This document shows, piece by piece, positions 1-8,981 of a DNA stretch of 64,000 nt. The stretch's first letter is position 1, and every line of letters begins with the position of its first letter. Origin of the DNA: JAJDZL01 sp965221175 (GTDB lineage: Bacteria > Pseudomonadota > Gammaproteobacteria > Arenicellales > JAJDZL01); the NCBI GenBank assembly GCA_965221175.1, contig OZ244867.1, positions 310,001-374,000 of the forward strand, written 5' to 3'. Below the pieces are notes generated by a model. The model saw only the letters and a list, made by a program, of their open reading frames with translations. It made no database searches and was not told where the DNA came from. The position numbers were made by a program, and so were the translations under genes.

Positions 1-55
1 CAGAGGGTGCGTCTTTACTCGAATTTTCCAGAAAATCCGTTGCAAGCTAGCTTCA

Positions 56-790
56 TCATTCACGGCTTGGCAAATATAGATTGAATTCACCGCTTGAGCT
101 GACTCGGATAACTCCGTCATTGCCGCTGTCCCAGTCTCCGAGCACATAGCGGCGAAGATTCTGGCCGTTTGCCTGAACTTGATGGATGCCTGGTCTATGT
201 ACGTGGCCATGAATGAGAATATCCGCTTCATGCTTCAGCATGACATCTACGACGGCCTGTTGATTGACATCCATCAGTTGTAAATTTTTTTTTGTTTTCC
301 CTGATTCACTCTGCATACGCATGTCCAATGCACGTTGCAGACGTTCTGTAATCGGCAATTTCAGAACTGCACTTTGCCACTCAGGGGATAGAACAATTTC
401 ACGATATCGCTGATGCTCAACATCATCGGTACACAAACTGTCGCCATGCATTAACAGTACAACCTTGCCGCCAATTACAATCAACTGTGGGTCTGGAATC
501 AACGTACCGCCAAATCTGCTCAGAAAATCTTCTCCGATCAGGAAGTCGCGATTGCCATGCATAAGTGAAATATGTATGCCCGATTCGGTGAGTTCTTCAA
601 GTAATTCAACTGCTTGATGATGGCCGATCAGATCAAGGCCATCGTCGCCGATCCAGTAGTCGAAAAGATCGCCAAGTATGTAGAGCTGTTGTGCATCAGA
701 CTTGATTGATCTCAAATAGCGGGCAAACTTGTCATAGGTTTCCGCTCTTGCAGGATCGAGATGTAAATCGGAGATAAAGTATGTGGACAT
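56..790 (-). CDS. lpxH: UDP-2,3-diacylglucosamine hydrolase LpxH
   Basis: Calcineurin-like metallophosphoesterase of 244 residues that cleaves UDP-2,3-diacylglucosamine to lipid X and UMP, the fourth step of lipid A synthesis, on the inner face of the inner membrane. The N-terminus carries the metal motif ISDLHLD, followed by LGDLFDYWIGDD, the MHGNRDFLIG block, LMHGDSLCTDD and a late IHGHVHRPG, which together form the two-metal site of the LpxH family. Length matches the usual 240 residues. It starts at ATG and is divergent from cysS across about 90 bases, close to the ppiB/lpxH/cysS neighbourhood of enteric bacteria but without ppiB. Its presence shows an outer membrane with lipid A. Identification is firm. 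Confidence 0.95.
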   Translation of the reverse strand: MSTYFISDLHLDPARAETYDKFARYLRSIKSDAQQLYILGDLFDYWIGDDGLDLIGHHQAVELLEELTESGIHISLMHGNRDFLIGEDFLSRFGGTLIPDPQLIVIGGKVVLLMHGDSLCTDDVEHQRYREIVLSPEWQSAVLKLPITERLQRALDMRMQSESGKTKKNLQLMDVNQQAVVDVMLKHEADILIHGHVHRPGIHQVQANGQNLRRYVLGDWDSGNDGVIRVSSSGEFNLYLPSRE

Positions 791-814
791 TCAAGTTTCC
801 ATCAGTAGAATTCC

Positions 815-820
815 TATAAT
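815..820 (+). promoter_or_regulatory. Possible -10 box in front of cysS
   Basis: A perfect TATAAT lies about 60 bases before the cysS start, in the intergenic stretch shared with divergent lpxH. No convincing -35 box is visible at the usual distance, so this is a weak prediction. Confidence 0.3.
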
Positions 821-878
821 AATTCAGTTTTTCTTTTAGTTAGACAGTCATTCGCAGCCGCAATTCATGGACTGAAAT

Positions 879-2288
879 ATGTTGAGTATCTATAACAGCC
901 TGACCAATCGCAAGGAAGAATTCGTCCCCATCGAGAAAAACCGCATTCGAATATATGTATGCGGAATGACGGTCTATGACTTCTGTCATCTCGGGCATGC
1001 CCGCGTTATGGTAGTTTTCGATACCATTATCCGATACCTGCGATACCGCGGTTTTGACGTCACGTATGTTCGGAATATTACAGATATCGACGATAAGATT
1101 ATTCAACGGGCGAACGAACTAGGCGAGTCGGTTCAATCACTTACAAATCGCTACATCGATTACATGAACGAGGATCTTGATGCGCTGTCAATTCTCAAAC
1201 CGAATTTTGAGCCGCGAGCGACGGAATTTATTCCGCAGATCATTGAAATGATCTCGGATCTGATCAAGGAAGGGTATGCCTATCCAGCCGCCAACGGTGA
1301 CGTGTATTACAGAACCCGACGTTTCAAAAACTACGGAGAGCTGTCTGGTGAACGTCTTGACGACCTTCGGGCTGGCTCGCGCATCGCACCGGATGAGGCC
1401 AAGGATGATGTAGTGGACTTTGTGCTTTGGAAGAGCTCAAAACCAAACGAGCCGAAGTGGGAGTCTCCGTGGGGCGACGGGCGGCCCGGCTGGCACATCG
1501 AGTGTTCGGTGATGTCTACTAGCTTGCTCGGAAATCATTTTGATATTCATGGCGGTGGCATGGATCTGCTTTTTCCACACCATGAGAATGAAATTGCTCA
1601 ATCCGAGGCTGCAACAGGCAAAAAGTTCGTCAATTTATGGATGCACAACGGCTTTCTGCAGATCAATGCTGAAAAGATGTCGAAATCCCTCAAGAATTTC
1701 CTAACGATTCGGGAAGTTCTAGAGACTGACTCAGATCGAGAGCGCATTGGAGAAGTATTACGGTTCGTTTTCCTGACTAGCCAATATAGAAGTCCGCTGA
1801 ACTATAGTGATGAGAGCCTGGAGAATGCAAGAATGGGCTTAAGGCGGATTTATTTGTCACTACACAAGGCAGAACAGTTGAGTGATGAACATTCAGTTGA
1901 GACTGATGATCAATTTGTTGGGAAATTCCAGGCTGCGATGGATGATGATTTCAATACCTCCGATGCCTTGGCTGTGATATTTGACTGCGTTCGGGAACTG
2001 AATCGTGCCGTTGAAGCGAAGAATGTAAAAGTTGCGACTGTTTATAGAAAAACACTGCTTGAAATTGCAGGCTCGCTTGGACTGCTGTCGTTGACTCCTG
2101 TGAGATTTCTGGGGGTCGAATCTTCGGGTTCCGATGACGGAACGATTCAGAATATGATCGACCAGCGTGTACAGGCAAGAAGTGAGCGTGAGTGGAAAAG
2201 GGCAGACAGAATTCGTGAAGAACTTGCCAGCATGGGTGTAGAAATTGAAGACCGCCCGGATGGAACGACAACCTGGCGAAAAGCCTGA
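879..2288 (+). CDS. cysS: Cysteinyl-tRNA synthetase
   Basis: Class I aminoacyl-tRNA synthetase of 469 residues, charging tRNA-Cys in the cytoplasm. The HIGH-type signature reads HLGH at residues 37-40 and the KMSKS loop reads EKMSKSLKN near residue 265. The zinc/cysteine-recognition residues are present: VCGMTVYDF (Cys28), the IECS block and the HHENEIAQSEA block. The C-terminal part has the DALR-type helical domain (DDDFNTSDALAVIFD). Length is typical for bacterial CysS. It is a single essential gene; its 3' end nearly abuts the bacterioferritin gene on the other strand, leaving no room for a separate terminator. Confidence 0.97.
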   Translation: MLSIYNSLTNRKEEFVPIEKNRIRIYVCGMTVYDFCHLGHARVMVVFDTIIRYLRYRGFDVTYVRNITDIDDKIIQRANELGESVQSLTNRYIDYMNEDLDALSILKPNFEPRATEFIPQIIEMISDLIKEGYAYPAANGDVYYRTRRFKNYGELSGERLDDLRAGSRIAPDEAKDDVVDFVLWKSSKPNEPKWESPWGDGRPGWHIECSVMSTSLLGNHFDIHGGGMDLLFPHHENEIAQSEAATGKKFVNLWMHNGFLQINAEKMSKSLKNFLTIREVLETDSDRERIGEVLRFVFLTSQYRSPLNYSDESLENARMGLRRIYLSLHKAEQLSDEHSVETDDQFVGKFQAAMDDDFNTSDALAVIFDCVRELNRAVEAKNVKVATVYRKTLLEIAGSLGLLSLTPVRFLGVESSGSDDGTIQNMIDQRVQARSEREWKRADRIREELASMGVEIEDRPDGTTTWRKA

Positions 2289-2294
2289 ATTCGT

Positions 2295-2762
2295 TTACAT
2301 CTGATTCTGAAGGTAATTTGGTAATCCAATTTTCTCGATTAGACCAAGCTGCTGTTCCAGCCAGTAGATGTGATCCATTTCGGTATCGTGCAGCAGCACC
2401 TGCAGAATGTCCCGGGTATCATAGTCGTTCTTTTCCTCACACATTTGCATCGTGACTCGGAGAAGTTGGGCTACATCGACTTCAGCTTCGAGATCGTTTC
2501 GCAACATAGTCTCAACGTCGTCTCCTACCACAGGATTTTCGCGTTGAGTGAAATCAGGGTCTCCCTCAAGAAACAGCATTCTGTTCATGATGGCATCGAT
2601 ATGCTGTTGTTCCTCCTGCATTTCATGGTCCATTTGTGCATGAAGTTTTGTCAGTCCCCAATCTTGATACTTACGAGAATGCGCGAGGTATTGATCTCTA
2701 GCTGCGAGTTCGTAATTGAGTAAATTTTGTAGATTCTTAAGAATTTCTTTGTCGCCCTTCAC
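2295..2762 (-). CDS. bfr: Bacterioferritin, ferroxidase-type subunit
   Basis: Iron-storage subunit of 155 residues that oxidises Fe(II) and stores it in a 24-mer shell. The six diiron-site ligands of the family are all present: Glu18, Glu51, His54, Glu94, Glu128 and His131 (the last two shifted by one against E. coli numbering). The haem-binding Met52 of classical Bfr is replaced by Gln52, so this chain should be catalytic but unable to bind haem axially. It overlaps the upstream bfr-like gene by four bases (ATGA), which implies translational coupling. The pair fits the known two-subunit bacterioferritins in which one chain oxidises iron and the other binds haem; the heteromer here is inferred. 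Confidence 0.9.
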   Translation of the reverse strand: MKGDKEILKNLQNLLNYELAARDQYLAHSRKYQDWGLTKLHAQMDHEMQEEQQHIDAIMNRMLFLEGDPDFTQRENPVVGDDVETMLRNDLEAEVDVAQLLRVTMQMCEEKNDYDTRDILQVLLHDTEMDHIYWLEQQLGLIEKIGLPNYLQNQM

Positions 2763-3238
2763 TGAGTTTCATCCTCTATTTGTGCTTGTGTGTAATTTTC
2801 TATTCCCATAGACTCAATCAGCCACTGTTGGGATTCCAGCCAGTCGATGTGCTCTTCTGCTGAATCAAGCGCAGGCATGATCAAGAATCTGCTTTCAAAA
2901 TCTGTCTGGTTTTCACAAAGTGCTATTGAGTCAAGATATTGCTGTCTCAACGCAATCATCGTCATCAGATCACAACTAATCATCTCTTCGACGGTTTCAC
3001 CGATAAGAATTTTGCCAATATCCTGTAAATTGGGAAGACCTTGAAGAAACAAAATTCGAGTGATCAGGGAGTCGGCCGTATTCATAGCCCCGATTGATGC
3101 TTTGTAATTAAAATTGGCTAAATTGTTTAATCCCCAATTCTTTGATATGCGAGAATGCAAAAACAACTGATTGATCGCAGTAATCTCCAATTTGAGATTC
3201 AAATTTAGAGATTGAATAATTTTGGAGTCGCCTTTCAA
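2759..3238 (-). CDS. Bacterioferritin, haem-type subunit lacking the ferroxidase site
   Basis: A bacterioferritin-fold protein of 159 residues, first gene of the pair. The haem ligand Met52 is kept, but four of the six diiron ligands are lost: position 51 is Ala, 54 is Thr, 94 is Met and 127 is Ala, while Glu18 and His130 remain. It should therefore be catalytically dead for iron oxidation and specialised for haem binding between subunits, complementing the downstream chain. Sequence divergence from its neighbour is high although both start with MKGD and end with a similar helix (HIDWLES). It lies divergent from bfd across about 150 AT-rich bases. The assignment of roles follows from the residues seen; assembly is inference. 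Confidence 0.85.
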   Translation of the reverse strand: MKGDSKIIQSLNLNLKLEITAINQLFLHSRISKNWGLNNLANFNYKASIGAMNTADSLITRILFLQGLPNLQDIGKILIGETVEEMISCDLMTMIALRQQYLDSIALCENQTDFESRFLIMPALDSAEEHIDWLESQQWLIESMGIENYTQAQIEDETQ

Positions 3239-3389
3239 ATTTTTGACCTTTATGCTAGATTGGACTAATTTTTACGCCGAATTTTACGGCAACAGTTGAA
3301 TACCGTACCTATTTTGCAATGATTGAAGAATCGCAATGCCAAGTTATTCATGAAATTATAAATTCATCCTACACTATTATTTTGTTACC

Positions 3390-3599
3390 GTGATAGTTTG
3401 TGTTTGCAACAATATTTCCGATCATCAGATCAAAAGCGCCATCGTCGAGGGTGTTTGTACTTTCGAGGAACTGCGAATGAAATTGGGTGTTTCTTCAAAC
3501 TGCGGAATTTGTGCAGATGTCGTGATGGGCTTGCTGGAGCAACGACGGGAAGATAGTCATGAGGATGTACCGGGCAATGATTCCTCCAAGACTCCTTAA
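3390..3599 (+). CDS. bfd: Bacterioferritin-associated ferredoxin
   Basis: Small [2Fe-2S] protein of 69 residues that docks on bacterioferritin and donates electrons to haem to release stored iron. The four cluster cysteines are Cys4, Cys6, Cys38 and Cys41, the CxC-x31-CxxC spacing of Bfd. It starts with GTG; no earlier start leaves the MIVCVCNNIS N-terminus intact. It is divergent from the two bacterioferritin genes, so storage and release genes sit together. The C-terminal 15 residues are polar and variable. Iron-responsive regulation is likely from the family, but I could not make out a convincing Fur box. Confidence 0.93.
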   Translation: MIVCVCNNISDHQIKSAIVEGVCTFEELRMKLGVSSNCGICADVVMGLLEQRREDSHEDVPGNDSSKTP

Positions 3600-3778
3600 A
3601 TTCTACAAGCCGGATTGAAATTTACTATTTACAACATTTAGAATCAGGCAAGTAAATCTTGTACTTACTACAGTAATAATCTTTATTCACTAAAATTCTT
3701 ATATGGTTCGTTCTCGCTCTATTTTTGGTGAGTTATCGTTGCCCCTATGTGCTAATTCAGTTGAATTACCAAGTCGAT

Positions 3779-5038
3779 TTACATTGCGGTGATTAGCCTA
3801 GTTTTCGCTTGAGGCAGCTGATTGATTTGCCGGAAAAATTCGGTTTCAGTAATTTCAGTTGCCCACTCCATGCGCACCTTAACAAAGTATTTTCTGAACT
3901 CTGGTCCTTCACTTTCCTCTAGCCGAACAACAATTGCTCTCAAGCCTGAGAGATGGTTTAAGTCGCGGACATAAGCACTCAATGGACTTTTTAGGCCAGC
4001 GTATTGTATTTTCAATATCTCATATAACTCCAAATATTCGATTGCTTGATCTCGACCGAGCAATTTGTTGAGAATTTCACACTGCCGAAACGCTAAAGCA
4101 CGCTTTCGCTTAGAACGCAATCGACCATACATCTGTCCCATAACGTCACGAAAAAGGCTTTTCTGAAGGTGAACACGGATTTGTTGGACTAGTCTCTCAC
4201 ACTGTAGCGCGATTCCGCGAAGGCCAAATTTAATAAACGAAGTGAGGTCATGGTTGTTCAGCCTCGCTTGACTCAAGCAATCTAGATAAGCATCCTTTTC
4301 ATCATAATAGTAATTGGACATTGCGATAAAAAGTGAATCCTTCAATCGAGCACGCTGAAGAATAAGAGCCTCAACTGCTCGAGCTGTTCTGCCATTTCCA
4401 TCCAGAAAAGGATGCATTGCTCCAATGTGGTAATGTAATGCCAACACTTGGATTAAATCATCATGATCTTGGAATTCTCTGTTCACTGACTTTACAAGTA
4501 ACCGCACAGCGGTCTCACATTCAGACCCGCCTTCAACACCGCGATGCCGTGGTCGACCAAAAGTGACATTTTGTCCAGCTTTACGAAATTCACCAGGCGG
4601 GCAGTGGTCGTCGTCACAGCCAGTGACAATTCTTCTATGTATATCTTTAATTAGATTCTCATCAATTGGCACATCTGACGGTAATTCCGCTATCCAGCGA
4701 TATGTACCGATTGCGGCTCTCGCCTGACGTTGTGACCGACTGAAATACTCACCAGCAGCGATACCCGATACTGCTTCTTCAAACTCATGATCAGTAAATT
4801 CAGCACCCTCAATACGAGAAGTACCAGCCACTTCCCTTTTCAATTCCAATTCTTGGAGGGCTTCTGCCCAAGATCGTTGATAAGGTAAGTTTGTAATTGA
4901 CAAAATCGATGCTTTTGCATTTGTCAATTCTTCAATGACTGCCACAGGGTCATATCTAATCCAATGTTCTGGAATTTTATATTGTACTGTCATTTTATTT
5001 TCATTCACTATTGAATTTGTCAATAACATACATAACAA
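3779..5038 (-). CDS. Fic family protein, AMP-transferase with its own inhibitory motif
   Basis: Fic-domain enzyme that moves AMP from ATP onto a hydroxyl of a target protein. The core motif HPFxxGNGRxxR is intact (HPFLDGNGRTAR, near residue 212), so the enzyme should be active. An N-terminal TSRIEG matches the class II inhibitory helix (S/T-xxx-E-G/N), in which the Glu blocks ATP, so no separate antitoxin is needed. The C-terminal part looks like a winged-helix region, as in Fic_N/Fic/wHTH proteins of this length. Two starts are possible: position 5038, or the ATG at 4993, which gives MTVQYKIPEHW and fits the family better; neither has a clear ribosome site. It is a lone gene next to AT-rich, decayed DNA, which suggests horizontal arrival. 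The target is unknown. Confidence 0.88.
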   Translation of the reverse strand: MLCMLLTNSIVNENKMTVQYKIPEHWIRYDPVAVIEELTNAKASILSITNLPYQRSWAEALQELELKREVAGTSRIEGAEFTDHEFEEAVSGIAAGEYFSRSQRQARAAIGTYRWIAELPSDVPIDENLIKDIHRRIVTGCDDDHCPPGEFRKAGQNVTFGRPRHRGVEGGSECETAVRLLVKSVNREFQDHDDLIQVLALHYHIGAMHPFLDGNGRTARAVEALILQRARLKDSLFIAMSNYYYDEKDAYLDCLSQARLNNHDLTSFIKFGLRGIALQCERLVQQIRVHLQKSLFRDVMGQMYGRLRSKRKRALAFRQCEILNKLLGRDQAIEYLELYEILKIQYAGLKSPLSAYVRDLNHLSGLRAIVVRLEESEGPEFRKYFVKVRMEWATEITETEFFRQINQLPQAKTRLITAM

Positions 5039-6277
5039 TTTGTTTATATGTTGTTTTTGTATTATACATAATTAATATGTTTTGAGTTTATAATTCATTC
5101 ATTTGTTTTCATTTTAAATTAAATTTGCAAAATCGCTTGGATCGAGGTTTGCCTGTTGAATTGAATTGCAACTGCGCATTCTTGGTAAATCTTCGTTTAC
5201 GGATAGCCGAATTGGTTGACTCGATCCTCGATTCACTGCCGTTCGATAGATTGCATTTCACTCCACACAATCCTTCGTAGTCTTCAACGACAGTTTTTAG
5301 GCAGGGCCACCCGTGAATGTATCTACCGAAAATAGACCTCGCACATGCTCGGTTTCACGATCAACAGACACCTATCGATTCTCATTCATCATATCTGCCA
5401 ATAATTGCAACCTTTCCAGATTCAATTTGTGACTGGAATCTAATGGACGCTGACTCAGTCCAAATCCAATTGCGTCAGCTTGATCGTCTTGTGAACTTAA
5501 CAGATAGACAAGTTCCAGCAGTAATGCCTCGAATTGCGGTAGTACGGTGCGAGTAAAACTGGATGAACAAAATCGCAGAATCTTCACACCCACTCCGCAT
5601 GCAAATTTGGGTTGGCGCAGGCGTTACAATGCGCGTAGTTCACTGGAACGGATTTTCAGTCCCTTCGTCAGGGTAACCGGTTTGAACATCACTACATACG
5701 CGGACATAACAAATTAAAATTGTGTGCGGTACTGGCTGCCGCAGTAATGATGGTCATGGCGCTCGGGCTTGTTCACAACGGACGGCAACAGCAGATACAT
5801 TCATTGGTCAAGCCGGTTGCAGTAGTCGATACCGGCTGATTTCCCACCGTCATATTACTGCCATTCAAGTCATCAGCTCTGCGGCACTGACAGCGATGCA
5901 GGTCTGAAATCAACGGTATTCTTTGTTTTTAGGAAATTAATTCTTCAATATGCTGAATTTTCAACTTGTATGACGCATTTTTCATCATTGAGTGGATTTC
6001 TTTGTCGAAATTCATTCCTTCAAACTAGTAATATGACTAAAAAAGCCTACAGCGTATATCCCTCACCAAGGATGATTTTAGGTGAAACTCCACTTACCGT
6101 AAATCTTGATAGTGTTATAGGGGATAGAGACAAGAGATAGTGCTTGTTGAAACTTTTGCTAACACTTCAGAAATTTTGTTCACACGGTACAATAATGCGT
6201 CAAACCATAATCTGAAGCCATCTATTTAGCAGCAGATGAAAATGCTTAGAATACAAAAGGCAAAAACAATCTAATTA
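5039..6277. other. Gene-poor stretch with likely decayed sequence
   Basis: About 1.2 kb between the Fic gene and the SGNH-like hydrolase without a convincing intact gene. Only short open frames on both strands are present (for example around 5317-5593), none with a recognisable domain. Near 5061-5066 the minus strand offers a TATAAT that could serve the Fic gene. The strongly AT-rich ends flank a more coding-like centre (about 5150-5900), which suggests a degraded gene rather than a designed regulatory region. Confidence 0.5.
5720..5839 (+). pseudogene. Truncated signal-peptide-like fragment
   Basis: One frame from the TTG at 5720 encodes about 39 residues with a hydrophobic export-signal-like core (LCAVLAAAVMMVMALGLV) followed by a polar segment, then stops at TGA 5837-5839. 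A lysine codon precedes it. No continuation was found in the same frame. This looks like the start of an exported or membrane-anchored protein whose remainder is lost; the family cannot be named. Confidence is low because a short hydrophobic frame can arise by chance. Confidence 0.25.
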
Positions 6278-7057
6278 ATGCGATTCGTTGCCCTTTTCAC
6301 AATTTTGCTATCAGGCGTGGTCGCAGCGAATGAGACTCCCGCCATCAAATCATTGTCTGTTTCCAACCCATCAAGTTTACTCTTTGTTGGCAACAGTTAT
6401 CTTTATTACGGCGATAGCCTGCACGACCATTTAAGTCGGATGGTAGAAGCTGCAGGTCTTTATAAAAGAGTGGACCTGAAGTACAGATCGGTAACGATAA
6501 ATGGTGCAAGACTAGTCCATCACGATGTTGAAAGTTATCTCGAACCTGGTCGAATTGGAGTGGATGTTCCCTTTCGGGTTGTAGTGCTCCAGGGGCACAG
6601 TTCAGCGGCACTGTCAGAAGAAAACCACCGACTTTTCGAAACTTCTATAAAACAATACTCGAATTACATTGTAAATGCCGGGGGTGAAGTCGCACTGTAT
6701 ATGACTCCAGCTTATGTGCGCCCCAACGAAAATCAGCGTGATGGGATGATGCGTGATGTTGAACAGTTGTACGTTTCAGTTGGCAATTCTGTTGACGCTT
6801 TGGTCATTCCCGTGGGACTTGCATTCGAGGAAGCTTATCGTCGCCGGCCCGATATTCAATTGCATAAGGCATATGACGGGTCTCATCCGGCGTTGCTTGG
6901 AACCTATTTGGGTGCGGCTACCGTATTTGCCAGCCTGTATGATCAATCTCCGGTTGGAAATTCTTACGATTATTACGGTGCTATTGACCAAGCAACAGCC
7001 CGTTTTTTGCAGGAAGTCGCAAAAGACACTGCGGACAAGTTCTACCAGCGCAATTAA
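6278..7057 (+). CDS. Secreted SGNH/GDSL-like hydrolase
   Basis: Protein of 259 residues with an N-terminal signal peptide (MRFVALFTILLSGVVAANE, cleavage likely near residue 17-18), so it acts outside the inner membrane. Block I of the SGNH fold is seen as FVGNSYLYYGD (nucleophile Ser40) and block V as DGSHPALLG near residue 200 (Asp and His). Such enzymes are esterases, lipases or carbohydrate deacetylases. The variant GNSY block resembles a subgroup with a DUF4886-like N-terminus rather than classical GDSL lipases. It stands alone with AT-rich flanks. The substrate is unknown. Confidence 0.7.
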   Translation: MRFVALFTILLSGVVAANETPAIKSLSVSNPSSLLFVGNSYLYYGDSLHDHLSRMVEAAGLYKRVDLKYRSVTINGARLVHHDVESYLEPGRIGVDVPFRVVVLQGHSSAALSEENHRLFETSIKQYSNYIVNAGGEVALYMTPAYVRPNENQRDGMMRDVEQLYVSVGNSVDALVIPVGLAFEEAYRRRPDIQLHKAYDGSHPALLGTYLGAATVFASLYDQSPVGNSYDYYGAIDQATARFLQEVAKDTADKFYQRN

Positions 7058-7150
7058 AGTGCTGTCGTTAGCTTTGTTGAACTGAGTAATTTCTCCCTTT
7101 CCAGAAAGGATGTTGGTTTCTAGTTAGAGATAAATGAACTAGGTAAATTT

Positions 7151-7178
7151 TTGTGTAAGGTAAAACACACACTATAAT
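7151..7178 (+). promoter_or_regulatory. Predicted promoter of the ilvB operon
   Basis: TTGTGT at 7151-7156 and a perfect TATAAT at 7173-7178 are separated by 16 bases, a good sigma-70 arrangement. Transcription would begin near 7185, giving a leader of about 60 bases that contains a small stem-loop (ACCCTG / CAGGGT around 7194-7212) before the strong ribosome site AAAGGAGG. No leader peptide rich in Ile, Val or Leu was found here, unlike in front of leuA. Confidence 0.6.
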
Positions 7179-7244
7179 TATTCGTTTAATTCGACCCTGC
7201 CTGTGAACAGGGTGTATTGCTCCAGTTGAAAGGAGGATTCGCTG

Positions 7245-8981
7245 ATGGAGTTAACCGGTGCTGACATTCTGGTGCGCTGCCTGAGAGATGAGGGAGTCAA
7301 ATACATTTTTGGCTATCCTGGCGGTGCTGCTCTTCACATATATGATGCTCTGTACAAACAAGACGACGTACGGCATATTTTGGTGCGTCACGAACAAGGT
7401 GCATCTCACGCCGCAGACGGGTACGCGCGAGTAACAGGCAAGCCAGGTGTAGTGCTCGTAACCTCAGGGCCTGGTCTGACGAATACTGTAACCGGAATTG
7501 CAACTGCACATATGGATTCGATTCCGATGGTGGTCATCTCTGGGCAGGTTCCCACAAAATTGATCGGAGATGATGCGTTTCAAGAAGTCGATGCGATCGG
7601 AATTACTCGCCCTTGCGTGAAGCACAATGTTCTTGTCCGAGATGTTCGTGATCTTGCGACGACTATCAAGCAGGCTTTCTACATTGCAAACACCGGGCGC
7701 CCTGGCCCCGTAGTCATCGATGTGCCAAAAGATGTAACCGCTGCAAAAACGGAGTACATTTATCCGCGAACTGTGTCAATGCGATCTTACAACCCGACGG
7801 TCAAAGGTCATTCTGGCCAAATCAAGAAAGCGGCAAAATTATTACTGCAAGCCAAGCGGCCGATCATCTATACCGGCGGCGGAGTCACGACAGCAGGCGG
7901 TGAGGAACAACTGCGCGAACTTGTGTGGCTGTTGAAGTATCCATGCACCAATACGCTCATGGGGCTCGGTTGCTTTCCTGCGACTGATCCATTGTTTATT
8001 GGAATGCTGGGAATGCACGGTACTTATGAAGCCAATATGGCTATGCATGATTGTGATGTGATGCTCGCAGTTGGCGCTCGATTCGATGATCGGATTACGG
8101 GTGATTTAGCCAAATTTTCCCCATATGCAAAAATCATTCATGTCGACATCGATCCCGCATCCATTGGCAAGAACGTTACAGTTGAAATTCCGATTGTCGG
8201 GGATGCAAAGCAAATTCTCGGTGACCTTGTAAAAGCAGTCCAGAAACTGGATGTGAAATCCAAGGAAAAGGATATTGCGCCCTGGTGGAAACAGATTAAT
8301 TCCTGGCAAAGCTTTGATAGCTTCAACTATGATCGGAACAGCGATAAAATCAAGCCGCAGTATGTTCTTGAGAAGTTGTACGAGGTGACCAAAGGAGATG
8401 CATTTGTCACTTCGGATGTAGGCCAACACCAAATGTGGGCGGCACAGCATTATCGTTTTGATAAACCACGTCGTTGGGTCAACTCAGGCGGCCTCGGAAC
8501 GATGGGGTTCGGGCTTCCAGCAGCTATGGGCGTCAGTCTAGCCTTTCCAGATTCTGATGTTGTTTGCGTAACGGGCGAAGCCAGCATCATTATGTGCATA
8601 CAGGAGCTTTCGACTTGCAAACAGTACGATCTGCCAATCAAGATCATTAATCTGAACAATCGCTACATGGGAATGGTCCGGCAGTGGCAGGAGTTTTTCT
8701 ACGATAAACGCTATTCCCACTCCTACATGGATGCACTGCCTGATTTCGTTGCGCTTGCTGAGAGTTTTGGCCACACTGGAATCAAAGTTGAAAAACCACA
8801 AGATGTTGAAGGAGCACTCATTGAAGCTATAAGTAGAAAGAAGGATCTTGTGTTCATGGATTTCATCACCGATCAGGAGGAGAATGTTTTTCCCATGATT
8901 GCTGCGGGAGCTGGGCACAATGAGATGCATCTGAGTCCGAAGCCTGATGAGGAAGCGCCTCAGGAAAGGGAGCTTGCATAA
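7245..8981 (+). CDS. ilvB: Acetolactate synthase, large (catalytic) subunit
   Basis: ThDP- and FAD-dependent enzyme of 578 residues that joins two pyruvates to acetolactate, or pyruvate and 2-ketobutyrate to acetohydroxybutyrate, the first common step of valine, leucine and isoleucine synthesis. The catalytic glutamate is Glu50 in RHEQGASHAADGYAR. The ThDP/Mg motif begins GEASIIM and ends with NLNN; GEAS in place of GDGS also occurs in other proteobacterial acetolactate synthases, so it is not a defect. FAD-binding region AVGARFDDRITG is present. The start ATG has a strong AAAGGAGG site. It is the first gene of ilvBHC, followed directly by ilvH. Confidence 0.96.
   Translation: MELTGADILVRCLRDEGVKYIFGYPGGAALHIYDALYKQDDVRHILVRHEQGASHAADGYARVTGKPGVVLVTSGPGLTNTVTGIATAHMDSIPMVVISGQVPTKLIGDDAFQEVDAIGITRPCVKHNVLVRDVRDLATTIKQAFYIANTGRPGPVVIDVPKDVTAAKTEYIYPRTVSMRSYNPTVKGHSGQIKKAAKLLLQAKRPIIYTGGGVTTAGGEEQLRELVWLLKYPCTNTLMGLGCFPATDPLFIGMLGMHGTYEANMAMHDCDVMLAVGARFDDRITGDLAKFSPYAKIIHVDIDPASIGKNVTVEIPIVGDAKQILGDLVKAVQKLDVKSKEKDIAPWWKQINSWQSFDSFNYDRNSDKIKPQYVLEKLYEVTKGDAFVTSDVGQHQMWAAQHYRFDKPRRWVNSGGLGTMGFGLPAAMGVSLAFPDSDVVCVTGEASIIMCIQELSTCKQYDLPIKIINLNNRYMGMVRQWQEFFYDKRYSHSYMDALPDFVALAESFGHTGIKVEKPQDVEGALIEAISRKKDLVFMDFITDQEENVFPMIAAGAGHNEMHLSPKPDEEAPQERELA

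Noticed and set aside
1..55. Similarity of the first bases (GTGCGTCTTTAC) to 62628-62640
   Set aside because: Too short and without other matching flank; likely chance.
840..1106. Open frame of 88 codons on the minus strand over the start of cysS
   Set aside because: It lies opposite a strongly conserved essential gene and has no domain; shadow frame.
8568..8600. GEAS in place of the GDGS ThDP motif of IlvB
   Set aside because: At first it looked like a broken cofactor site, but the same variant is known in other proteobacterial acetolactate synthases.
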